NCBI GenBank assembly: GCA_031278095.1
Contig: JAITLC010000015.1
Coordinates: 1-58,778, forward strand
Direction of reading: 5' to 3'
Length of the DNA stretch: 58,778 nucleotides
Origin: Treponema sp.
GTDB taxonomy: Bacteria; Spirochaetota; Spirochaetia; Treponematales; Breznakiellaceae
Positions within the stretch are counted from its first letter, which is position 1, and every line of letters begins with the position of its first letter. Both the position numbers and the translations under genes were made by a program. The notes under the pieces are model-generated. The model did not search any database. It was not told the origin of the DNA and was given only the letters and a program-made list of their open reading frames with translations. Below are positions 39,998 to 47,877 of the stretch, one piece after another.

Positions 39998-41980
39998 ATG
40001 GATATACGCAGTTTTTTCCCGTATAAAGACCCTCCTTCCATCGCCGTCATTGGAGATGTCTGTCTGGATCTTTACTATCTTACCGGAACCGAAGGCGCCG
40101 AAATTTCCGCAGAAACCGGGCTCCAGTCCTATTCTGTTTTTCAATCAAGGCTGGATCTCGGCGCCGCCTGTAATACTGCGGCCAACTGCGCAAGTCTGGG
40201 CGCCCGGAAGGTTGACCTTTACGGCGTTGCCGGAAACGACTGCTGGGGTGGAATAGTTCTGGATCTCCTTGCCGGAAAGAGTATCGGCGTTTCGGGTATT
40301 CTTACCCAGGATGAAGACTGGCAGACTCATGTATTCCACAAAATATACCTGGGCCGGAAAGAGCTTCCCCGCTATGACATGGGGAATAACAACCGTCCCA
40401 AAAATACAACGGTGGACGTTCTTTTGGAACTACTGAGGTCCAGGCTGGATGAATACGACTGCGTAGTTGTAAACGAGCAGGTTCCTTCGGGACTGCACTC
40501 ACCGTATTTTCAGGAGAAACTCGCTACCCTCATTGAAAAAAACCGGGATAAGGTTCTCTGGTTTTCAGACTGCAGAAAACTCAACAACCGCTATAATTTC
40601 ACTATACACAAACTCAACCGCAGTGAAGCTGCCGCAATTTTGGAGGCTCAGGGTGTGTCGGCCGGAGACGCGGCGGATCCGTATTTTGCGGTAAAACGTC
40701 TCTATGAGCAGTGGAGCCTTCCGGTGGTGATTACCCTGGACAGAGATGGCGCCCTTGTTCAGGATGAATCGGGTTGTTCCCAATTCAACAGCCTTCATTT
40801 TACAAAGGAAATCGACATAGTTGGCGCAGGGGACGCATTCCTGGCCGGGCTTGTTACCGCTCTGGGAGCGGGGCTCCCTCTCAGAGATGCCGCCCTCATG
40901 GGAACTTTTTCGGCCGGAGTTTCCCTGGGGAAACTTTTTGAAACCGGCCATCCTACCGCGGAAGAGGTCATAGCCCTGGCAGAAGAAGGGGATTTCAATT
41001 ATAATTCCCGCCTTGCCCGGGATGAAAGTCTCGGATATTTTTCCGGCGGTACGGAAATTGAAATTATTGCCAATGAATCCATGCCTGCCGGAGGGCGCCG
41101 GGCTTATCCTGATGCGGCGATTTTCGATCATGACGGCACTATCTCGGTTTTGCGCCAGGGCTGGGAAGAAGTGATATACACCATAATGATTGACGCCGTT
41201 TTGGGCAGAATAAGCCGTCCCGGTTCTTCAAAAAAAAGCGATGTTCTAAAAGCGGAAGAACTTTCCTGCATACAGGGCGCCGTTTCTGCCCTCATCGAAA
41301 AAACCACCGGCATTCAGACCCTGGCCCAGATGTACCAGTTGAGGGACATGGTTCTCTCATTCGGTCACGTAAAAAAAGAAGACATTCTCTCTCCCGAAGA
41401 ATACAAAGCCGTTTACAATCAAGCCCTCCTTGCCTCCATAGAAAAACGTCTTGCCGGCCTTGAATCGGGCAGGCTTTCAACAGAAGACTTCACCATCAAA
41501 GGAGCCGTGGACTTTCTCAAAAAACTCGCCGCCGCCGGAACGAAACTCTACCTCGCCAGCGGTACCGACAAGGAAGACGTCCGCCGGGAAGCGGAACTTC
41601 TCGGTTACGCCGGGCTTTTTAGCGGCGGTATATGGGGTTCCGTGGGGGATATCAAAAACGATCCGAAAAAGATCGTCATACGGAACATCATCACCGAAAT
41701 CAAGGCCGCCAACCTTAAAAATTCAATCGAACAGGAAATTAAGTTTTCTATCGGCGGGGCTTACGGCCGGGGTCAGGTTGTGGTTTTCGGCGACGGTCCT
41801 GTGGAAATGCGGGAGGCGAGAAAAGCCGGCCTCTTTGCTGTGGGTGTATTGAGCGATGAAAGGTGTCGCCACGGCCGCAACGCAGCCAAGCGTGAACGGT
41901 TGATCCTCGGCGGCGCCGATGTGCTCATCCCCGATTTTTCCTGGGGCGGCGAACTTGCCCGTCTCTGCGGCTGGGAGTAA
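39998..41980 (+). CDS. PfkB-family sugar kinase fused to a HAD-family phosphatase
   Basis: A 660-residue two-domain protein. Residues ~14-340 are a ribokinase/PfkB kinase (AVIGDVCLDLYY, LGAACNTAANCASLGARKVDLYGVAGND, VVVNEQVPSG, VVITLDRDGALV, and IVGAGDAFLAGLV with catalytic D279). Residues ~373-655 are a HAD hydrolase (AIFDHDGTISVLR with D377 and D379, LYLASGTDKED, VVVFGDGPVEMREARKAGL). The kinase half resembles HldE kinase, but the usual adenylyltransferase is replaced by a phosphatase. It could phosphorylate one position of a sugar and remove another phosphate. No SD is seen at 39998. The unknown partner gene begins two bases after it. Confidence 0.8.
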   Translation: MDIRSFFPYKDPPSIAVIGDVCLDLYYLTGTEGAEISAETGLQSYSVFQSRLDLGAACNTAANCASLGARKVDLYGVAGNDCWGGIVLDLLAGKSIGVSGILTQDEDWQTHVFHKIYLGRKELPRYDMGNNNRPKNTTVDVLLELLRSRLDEYDCVVVNEQVPSGLHSPYFQEKLATLIEKNRDKVLWFSDCRKLNNRYNFTIHKLNRSEAAAILEAQGVSAGDAADPYFAVKRLYEQWSLPVVITLDRDGALVQDESGCSQFNSLHFTKEIDIVGAGDAFLAGLVTALGAGLPLRDAALMGTFSAGVSLGKLFETGHPTAEEVIALAEEGDFNYNSRLARDESLGYFSGGTEIEIIANESMPAGGRRAYPDAAIFDHDGTISVLRQGWEEVIYTIMIDAVLGRISRPGSSKKSDVLKAEELSCIQGAVSALIEKTTGIQTLAQMYQLRDMVLSFGHVKKEDILSPEEYKAVYNQALLASIEKRLAGLESGRLSTEDFTIKGAVDFLKKLAAAGTKLYLASGTDKEDVRREAELLGYAGLFSGGIWGSVGDIKNDPKKIVIRNIITEIKAANLKNSIEQEIKFSIGGAYGRGQVVVFGDGPVEMREARKAGLFAVGVLSDERCRHGRNAAKRERLILGGADVLIPDFSWGGELARLCGWE

Positions 41981-41982
41981 AC

Positions 41983-43107
41983 ATGGAATTTGATCGTTCC
42001 CGGATTACCAGCAGCCCCCTAAAAGAACGGCACAACAAAGTTGAAATTGAAGCCGCCGTGGAAGAGGCGGAAAGGGGCGCTGTTCCCCCGGTCCTGGAGG
42101 AAGCGACGGAAAAAATCGCCGGTGAAATAATCGCCGCCCGTAAAAAAGGCGCATCGGTTATCTGCGCATCAGGGGCCCACGCCATCAAAAACGGCCTGGG
42201 GCGGCTTCTGGGCGTCATGCTGAAAAAAGGCTGGTTTACCCACCTGGCGGCCAACGGCGCTGTGGTGATTCACGACTGGGAATTCGCCTTCCAGGGGAAG
42301 AGCAGCGAAGACGTGCGGAAAAACGTTGCAGCCGGCCGCTTCGGTACCTGGGAAGAGACCGGCCTTTACATCAACCTGGCCCTGGCGGCCGGCGCCTGGG
42401 AGGGCCTCGGTTACGGTGCATCTGTAGGCTCCATGATCCTGAAAGACGGCCTTCTCATCCCCGAAAGGGAAGAGCTTCTCGGCGCCGCCGGAAATTTTCT
42501 AAAAGCGGAAAATAGCGGCAGGGCGGCCCGGGCATCGGCGGCTCTGGATTTTTACGAGCTTATCGAAAAACTCAATATTCCCTCGGGCTTTCTTTCCATA
42601 AAGCATCCCTGGAAGTCCTACAGTGTTCTTGCCGCGGCCGGTGAAGCGGGAAGGCCCTTCACCTGTCATCCCATGTTCGGCCACGACATTATTTATACCC
42701 ACCGGGCAAACCGGGGGGCGGCTGTGGGCCGCTGCGCCGAGCGGGATTTTCTGGAATATGTTGCCGGCGTGGAAAAGCTTCAGGGCGGGGTTTATCTTTC
42801 GGTGGGCTCGGCGGTAATGTCGCCCATGATTTTTGAAAAAGCCCTTTCCATGACCAGGAATGCTGCAGGTAGAGCGGACGCTATTCGGGACTGTGCCATT
42901 CACGTGGTGGATATTCAAGAGTCATCATGGGATTGGTCAAAAGGGGAGCCCCCTATGAACAACCCCGCCTATTACCTCAGGTTTATGAAGACCTTTAACC
43001 GCATGGGCTGTCCTGTTGATTACATTCAAAGCGACAACCGGGATTTCTTCACCGCCCTGTACCGGGCCTTGGAAGAAAGACATCAAAAACAAGTTTCTGT
43101 ACAGTAA
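41983..43107 (+). CDS. Conserved hypothetical protein partnered with the PfkB-HAD fusion
   Basis: A 374-residue soluble protein I do not recognise with confidence. The N-terminal half has a Rossmann-like run VICASGAHAIKNGLGRLLGVMLKKGWFTHLAANGAVVIHDWEFAFQGKSSEDV, then GRFGTWEETGLYINLALAAGAWEGLGYGASVG. The C-terminal half has HPMFGHDIIYTHRANRGAAVGRCAERDFLEYVAGVEKLQGGVYLSVGSAVMSPMIFEKALSM. The layout weakly recalls deoxyhypusine-synthase-like proteins, but the match is not firm. The SD GGGAG lies inside the end of the fusion gene, two bases separate them, and the pair is surely co-translated. It probably acts in the same sugar modification or carbohydrate-signalling path. Confidence 0.65.
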   Translation: MEFDRSRITSSPLKERHNKVEIEAAVEEAERGAVPPVLEEATEKIAGEIIAARKKGASVICASGAHAIKNGLGRLLGVMLKKGWFTHLAANGAVVIHDWEFAFQGKSSEDVRKNVAAGRFGTWEETGLYINLALAAGAWEGLGYGASVGSMILKDGLLIPEREELLGAAGNFLKAENSGRAARASAALDFYELIEKLNIPSGFLSIKHPWKSYSVLAAAGEAGRPFTCHPMFGHDIIYTHRANRGAAVGRCAERDFLEYVAGVEKLQGGVYLSVGSAVMSPMIFEKALSMTRNAAGRADAIRDCAIHVVDIQESSWDWSKGEPPMNNPAYYLRFMKTFNRMGCPVDYIQSDNRDFFTALYRALEERHQKQVSVQ

Positions 43108-43145
43108 ACGGACTTGATAGAGTAGGTATTTGTCAGGTAAGCCTG

Positions 43146-43170
43146 CTCCGAAACTAACCGGGTTTTGGAA
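43146..43170. repeat. Family B repeat unit
   Basis: CTCCGAAACTAACC...GGTTTTGGAA differs at two positions from the 24147-24171 copy. It sits in the gap before the lipoprotein gene. Confidence 0.6.
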
Positions 43171-43249
43171 CAAACTCAAATAATGAAAAAATTCTCTTTC
43201 CATTGAAGCAATTCACAGCAGCGCACCCTATAAAAGGTGGAGGTTCATC

Positions 43250-44275
43250 ATGAACAAACTATTTGAACTGGGTCTATTGGCGCTGATCCTGTTCTTTCCC
43301 GCCTGCTCCTGTTCCACCGGGGAGGCGCTCATCGAACAGGCAGTCCCGGCGGCGGGAATTTCGGGGGGAACTTCCCTGCCTCCGGTGTTTATCGACTGTA
43401 AGCCTGTGTCGAGTCTCGAGATCGACTTTCAGTTTTCAATGCCGGTAAAGCTTGTTTCCCTTAATTTTTCTCCGGCATTAAAGGTCGAATCCGTCGTTGA
43501 GGGAAAGGTACTCCAGGTAATACTGGAGGAAGCGGCTTCTCCCGGAGACAAGTTTACCGCGGATCTCCTGGTAGAGGATGAATGGGGTAATACCCTCAAT
43601 GTCCTTATTCCTTTCCGGGGCCGGAATGACCGGATTCCGTCTTTTCTCATTACGGAGATACGTACCGAGTATTCAAAACCCAAAGCTGAATTTATCGAAC
43701 TCCATACACTGGGTGCGGGCGACATGGGAGCTGTACGGCTGATCATTGCCGGTTATACCAAAAGGCCGCTCGTCTACGAATTTTCCCGGATGGAAGTAGC
43801 CGAAGGGGAATATATCCTCATTCACCTGCGGAAGATCGAAGCCGCCTGTCTGGATGAACTTGGTTCCGATCTGGGGGAATCACCTGGAACCGATGCTGTA
43901 GCAGGAGCCAGGGATCTCTGGATTCCCGGAACAGAGAAACTGATCCACAAAACTGATGCGGTTTATTTTCTTGATCAGGATGATAAAGTAATCGACGGGA
44001 TAATGCTCAGTGAAAATCCTGATGCATGGTGGTCAAAAGAACATTTTGTTCAGGCGGCGGAATTCCTCCACAAACAGGGAGCCTGGAAATCGGCATCGGG
44101 AAAGATCCCCGGCCCACAAGATGCGGTGATAAGCTACAATCTTAAAACCGCCATGACCCGGAGCCTGTCCCGAATCGAAACGGAGGCGGACACCAACACT
44201 GCGGCAGACTGGTATATTTGCGCTACCGGAGCGGCTACTCCCGGAGGACCGAACAATCCCAAGCGTTTTGAGTAG
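43250..44275 (+). CDS. Lipoprotein with lamin-tail-like domain
   Basis: A 341-residue exported protein. The signal MNKLFELGLLALILFF ends at lipobox FPAC (C19, with a second cysteine C21). A bacterial Ig-like stretch follows (SSLEIDFQFSMPVKLVSLNFSPALKVESVVEGKVLQVILEEA). Residues ~130-330 resemble a lamin-tail domain: FLITEIRTEYSKPKAEFIELHTLGAGDMGAVRLIIAGY...YEFSRMEVAEGEYILIHL...DAVYFLDQDDKVIDGIML, ending with ATGAATPGGPN, the usual last strand. It is probably surface or periplasmic; function unknown. GGAGG precedes the ATG. Monocistronic. Confidence 0.72.
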   Translation: MNKLFELGLLALILFFPACSCSTGEALIEQAVPAAGISGGTSLPPVFIDCKPVSSLEIDFQFSMPVKLVSLNFSPALKVESVVEGKVLQVILEEAASPGDKFTADLLVEDEWGNTLNVLIPFRGRNDRIPSFLITEIRTEYSKPKAEFIELHTLGAGDMGAVRLIIAGYTKRPLVYEFSRMEVAEGEYILIHLRKIEAACLDELGSDLGESPGTDAVAGARDLWIPGTEKLIHKTDAVYFLDQDDKVIDGIMLSENPDAWWSKEHFVQAAEFLHKQGAWKSASGKIPGPQDAVISYNLKTAMTRSLSRIETEADTNTAADWYICATGAATPGGPNNPKRFE

Positions 44276-44312
44276 TTTGCAGAAGCTTTGTCAAAATACC
44301 CGGGGGTGAAAT

Positions 44313-44460
44313 AGAGTTGTTCGGAAACTTCAGTTTTTCATCGAACCGAAGGTTCGCCAACAACCGCTTAAAATACATGTTTCGCGACCGGGGAACCGAA
44401 GGTTTCTTGACGAGAAGCTGCAGGACTTGTGAGAACCAACCGGGTTTCCGGACAAGTCTA
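44313..44460. repeat. Composite intergenic palindromic repeat (family B), copy 3
   Basis: GAGTTGTTCGGAAACTTCAG..., an internal GTTTCGCGAC region, and GAGAACCAACCGGGTTTCCGGACAAGTC. Read in reverse it follows the order of units seen at 305-430 and 24147-24300. It fills the space between the convergent lipoprotein and trxA genes and may terminate both. Confidence 0.6.
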
Positions 44461-44465
44461 ATATC

Positions 44466-44789
44466 TCATACGAGATCTTTGAAAAGGTTTTCGATGGCGT
44501 TTTTAGATAGGGCTCCTACCTGCCGGCGGACAGGGTTTCCCTTGTCATAGACAACCAGTGTAGGGATGGAGACTACTCCATGACGGCCGGCAAGCTCTCC
44601 CTGTTCGTCTACATTTACCTTGCAAATCTTGACTTTTCCCTCATATTCACCGGCGAGCCGATCAATGAAGGGGCCTATCATTTTACAGGGACCGCACCAG
44701 GAAGCCCAAAAATCAATCAAAACCGGTACAAGGGCATTGAGAACTTCCGTCTCAAAATTATCGTTTGTTAAATCTATTCCGTTACTCAT
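44466..44789 (-). CDS. trxA: Thioredoxin
   Basis: A 107-residue thioredoxin, the cytoplasmic disulfide reductant. The active site WCGPC is at 31-35 (C32, C35), with the typical VLIDFWAS before it, the buried K/D region KVNVDEQGELAGRHGV, and the cis-proline VVSIPTLVVYDKG. The ATG at 44789 has no SD; it stands six bases after a TATACT -10 box on the minus strand, so the mRNA is probably leaderless. It is divergent from the U32 gene, with only 20 bases between the two start codons. Confidence 0.95.
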   Translation of the reverse strand: MSNGIDLTNDNFETEVLNALVPVLIDFWASWCGPCKMIGPFIDRLAGEYEGKVKICKVNVDEQGELAGRHGVVSIPTLVVYDKGNPVRRQVGALSKNAIENLFKDLV

Positions 44790-44809
44790 ATTTTTAGTAT
44801 ACTGAAAAA
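44790..44809. promoter_or_regulatory. Symmetric divergent promoter between trxA and the U32 gene
   Basis: The 20-base gap holds AGTATACT (44796-44803), which is palindromic and supplies TATACT in both directions. Each TATACT is followed by exactly six bases and then ATG (44810 on plus, 44789 on minus). The -35 regions (TTCCAG for minus, TATTCC for plus) lie inside the opposite coding regions. Neither gene has an SD. Confidence 0.6.
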
Positions 44810-47176
44810 ATGGCAAAACTGGAAGGGCTGACCTTAAAAACTGAATCCGCTACAAAACAAAGTCTCTTGCATAAACTTGAACTCCTGGCCCCCGCGGGTT
44901 CCCCCGAAGCGCTTGACGCCGCCATCGGTGAAGGGGCCGATGCAGTATATCTGGGGCTCAAAAGCTTCAATGCCCGGATGAGGAGTGCCAATTTTGCCTT
45001 TTCCCAGTTTGAAGGGGCCCTAAAAAATATTCACCGCATGGGAAAAAAAGTCTATGTAACGGTAAATACGGTTTTTGAACAGCGTGAAGGAGACCGGATG
45101 TATCAGCTGCTCCGTTACCTTTCCGGCCTGGGGCCCGATGCCCTCATTGTACAGGACTTTGGAGTCCTCAAGATGGTGCAGGATAATTTTCCTTCCCTAA
45201 AGCTTCATGCTTCCACCCAGATGAACATTGCCTCCGGCCGGGGAGCCAATGCCCTCTCCCGGTACGGAGTTTCCCGTGTAGTCCTTGCCAGGGAACTCAG
45301 TCTGGAAGAAATTCGGGATATCCGGGCCAATACCAACCTTGAACTGGAATGTTTTGTCCACGGCGCACTGTGCATCTCGATTTCAGGACTCTGCCTTTTT
45401 TCAAGTTATCTGGGAGGGAAGTCGGCCAACAGGGGTATGTGTACCCAGGCCTGCCGTAGACTTTACCGGCAGGATAACGAACAGGGATACTACTTTTGTC
45501 CATCAGATCTTGAACTTCTGGAAAAGATCCCCGATCTGGCATGTGCAGGTGTAAGCTCCTTCAAGATTGAAGGCCGCATGAAAAGCGCCGAGTATGTGGG
45601 GGCGGTAACTGCCGCATACCGCCGTATAATCGATGCAGTGCTCAATTCGAATTTATTTGATTCAGAAAATACTGATAAGTTAAAAAACGACGGCACCGAA
45701 AATGCGATCCGTGATGCCCGGAATATTCTAAAAAACGATTTTGCCCGTTCCAAGACCATGTATCTGTTTGAATCAGGTTCGTCAAAACGTGAAGTAATGG
45801 ATTGGCTTAATCCGGCTCAGAGCGGAGGAACAGGCATAAATTTGGGGGCAATTCTCAAAATAAAGGGCTCCGGAGAAAAAAGGCGGGCCCTTCTTGGTTC
45901 CGAAAACGGAACTCCAATGCCTACTGCCGGAGATTCCATCCGGCTTCACAAGGCCGACGATTCCATGCGGCTCTCTCATAAACTTATTTCTGTTGAAAAA
46001 ATGGATAAACAGGGCCAATCATACTGGATTTCTGTGCCCGAAGGATTTGAAACAGAGGATTCAGTTTATCTGACACAAACCAGGATGATGTCAAAGCGTT
46101 ATGTCCCGGTGATTCCCAGGAATCTGGATCCCTATAAACGGAAACCCGGACGGGAAAGCGCCCCGCCTGTTCAAGCCAAAGAAAACAATTCCGGGACTGT
46201 TTTACCGGAACATGCCGCCGGAACCCGAATGGGCCAAAGTTCCTTACCGGTAGGCTTCTATGTTGCAGTTTCCAGAATAGATGATATGTACATTGTACAA
46301 TCATATAAACCGGTCAAACTCATGCTTTCCCTGAACCGGAAGACTTTTGCCCGTCTTATCGAAGATAAGCAGCCCCTGCCTTTCAAACCGGAAGAGATCA
46401 TCCTGACCCTGGATCCTTTCTTTCCTCAATCGGAGGAGGTCTTCCTTAGCGAAGCCGCGGTTCTTCTTTCGGGAAAAGGGTACCGTTTCTTCATGTTAAA
46501 TAATCCGGGGCATTTTTCCTTATTCCGCGATACCGGGGCCGGAAAGGTTCTTATCGCCGGACCCTGGCTTTATACATTTAACCGTTGGGCGGCAGCCTTT
46601 GTATCCTCTCTGGGGGCAAGCTATGTTGTCTCGCCGCTGGAAAACAACAGGCAAAACCTGGAAAAAACCATGGAAAGAAATATCCGCTCATCGGTTTTTG
46701 TGCCGGTCTTTGCCTGGCCGCCCCTCTTCCGTATCCGTTCCGATCTGGGAACGCATTACGGCTTTGGAGAATTTGCAGGTCTTAAGGATGACCTGTTTTC
46801 CCTAAAAAACAGCAATGGCGGGAAGGAAGATCCAAGCGGTTCATTTGTAATCCCCAAACAACCTTTTTCCATTGTGGACAAGATTCCCTTCCTCATGGAA
46901 GCGAATTTCCACCGTTTTATATTTGATTTTTCGCTCACGAGTCGTACCCTGAAAAAAAAGGATTACAGAGACGTAATGGAGGCGGCAAAAAAAGGATTGC
47001 CCCTGCCCGGATGCAGCCGCTTTAACTGGAAAAACGGCTTCTATCAGGAGGCAGAATACCCCGCAGAAAAGAAGATGAAGGGCCGGAGTACGCCGGGAAA
47101 ACCCAAGTCCGGTATTCCCTCCATCTCCAAAAATACCAAGGAAGCACTGATTTATAGTAAATCAGTGCCGCTTTAA
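44810..47176 (+). CDS. U32-family protein (RlhA/TrhP-like RNA hydroxylation protein)
   Basis: A 788-residue U32 ('collagenase-like') protein. The barrel starts with LELLAPAGSPEALDAAIGEGADAVYLGLKSFNAR (23-56). The U32 signature ELECFVHGALCISISGLCLFSSYLGGKSANRGMCTQACRR (178-217) has cysteines C188, C195, C211 and C215 suited to an iron-sulfur cluster, then DLACAGVSSFKIEGRMKSAEYVG. E. coli members RlhA and TrhP hydroxylate 23S rRNA or tRNA with prephenate, so RNA modification is more likely than proteolysis. The last codons (EALIYSKSVPL) are encoded by a family C hairpin. The first ~20 residues precede the family start. Confidence 0.85.
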   Translation: MAKLEGLTLKTESATKQSLLHKLELLAPAGSPEALDAAIGEGADAVYLGLKSFNARMRSANFAFSQFEGALKNIHRMGKKVYVTVNTVFEQREGDRMYQLLRYLSGLGPDALIVQDFGVLKMVQDNFPSLKLHASTQMNIASGRGANALSRYGVSRVVLARELSLEEIRDIRANTNLELECFVHGALCISISGLCLFSSYLGGKSANRGMCTQACRRLYRQDNEQGYYFCPSDLELLEKIPDLACAGVSSFKIEGRMKSAEYVGAVTAAYRRIIDAVLNSNLFDSENTDKLKNDGTENAIRDARNILKNDFARSKTMYLFESGSSKREVMDWLNPAQSGGTGINLGAILKIKGSGEKRRALLGSENGTPMPTAGDSIRLHKADDSMRLSHKLISVEKMDKQGQSYWISVPEGFETEDSVYLTQTRMMSKRYVPVIPRNLDPYKRKPGRESAPPVQAKENNSGTVLPEHAAGTRMGQSSLPVGFYVAVSRIDDMYIVQSYKPVKLMLSLNRKTFARLIEDKQPLPFKPEEIILTLDPFFPQSEEVFLSEAAVLLSGKGYRFFMLNNPGHFSLFRDTGAGKVLIAGPWLYTFNRWAAAFVSSLGASYVVSPLENNRQNLEKTMERNIRSSVFVPVFAWPPLFRIRSDLGTHYGFGEFAGLKDDLFSLKNSNGGKEDPSGSFVIPKQPFSIVDKIPFLMEANFHRFIFDFSLTSRTLKKKDYRDVMEAAKKGLPLPGCSRFNWKNGFYQEAEYPAEKKMKGRSTPGKPKSGIPSISKNTKEALIYSKSVPL

Positions 47177-47224
47177 TGCGGTATTTGCACAATGAAATGA
47201 GCAAATACATCAGCGTTTCCCTAA
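47138..47224. repeat. Family C palindromic repeat between convergent genes
   Basis: A perfect hairpin, GCACTGATTTA-TAG-TAAATCAGTGC (47144-47168), then GTATTTGC/GCAAATAC (47177-47204), then ATCAGCGTTTCCCTAA (47209-47224), which is the inverse of TTAGGGAAACGCTGAT at 15427-15442. The left part encodes the U32 C-terminus. The right end supplies the TAG stop of ssb on the other strand. Confidence 0.7.
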
Positions 47225-47721
47225 AAGTTAACTACTTCATCCGGAAAAGGAGTGGGATTCATTTCGTACATCTCCTCAATGCGGGGATTGTAGTCCGCAG
47301 GTGCCTCTTCGGGGAGAGAGGGCTGGCTTTCCGCAAGTTCGGAGACTTCTTCCGCCAAAGTATCGCCGGTACCGGGACGAGCCTCTTCCTTTCTGAATTC
47401 GGGACGGAATTCCACATGCTCGGCGACAATGGTAATCCTGGAACGGGGTTTCCCGTCCGAACCATTCCAGCGTTGCTGCTTGAGCCGGCCTACCACCCGG
47501 ACTCCCCGGCCCTTATGCCCCAGGTTATAGCAATTGTCCGCCAGCTTAGCCCAGGTTTCCACATCAAAAAAACTCACCTCCTTTTCCAGTTCCGAATCCT
47601 GTCTATAGTAACGATTGGAGGCAAGACTGAAGGTACAAACCGGAGTTCCTTTCGGAGTGGAACGGTAGAGAGGATCCCTGACCAGGTTACCTTCAATCAG
47701 AATGGAGTTGAGATTATTCAT
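47221..47721 (-). CDS. ssb: Single-stranded DNA-binding protein
   Basis: A 166-residue SSB. The OB fold runs from MNNLNSILIEGNLVRDPLYRSTPKGTPVCTFSLASNRYY through FFDVETWAKLADNCYNLGHKGRGVRVVGRLKQQRW to ~residue 115; a Glu/Pro-rich linker follows. The C-terminus is PFPDEVVNF rather than the acidic DDDIPF tip that recruits partner proteins, though it still ends in phenylalanine. Its stop codon lies at the edge of a family C repeat. GGGAG eight bases before ATG 47721 is the SD; a GGAGGG/CCCTCC hairpin (47734-47750) sits just upstream and could regulate initiation. Confidence 0.92.
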   Translation of the reverse strand: MNNLNSILIEGNLVRDPLYRSTPKGTPVCTFSLASNRYYRQDSELEKEVSFFDVETWAKLADNCYNLGHKGRGVRVVGRLKQQRWNGSDGKPRSRITIVAEHVEFRPEFRKEEARPGTGDTLAEEVSELAESQPSLPEEAPADYNPRIEEMYEMNPTPFPDEVVNF

Positions 47722-47877
47722 AGCTGCTCCCTTGGAGGGCTTTACCCTCCCATACACACATTCGGCAGCACAGACTGCCGGCCGCAGACAATTTGCTGCG
47801 TCAGCTATATATATGGTGCGGAGATGTAAGGCGCTTCAATGAAAACAAAAAATTATAAAAAAACTGCCGGAAGAAGC

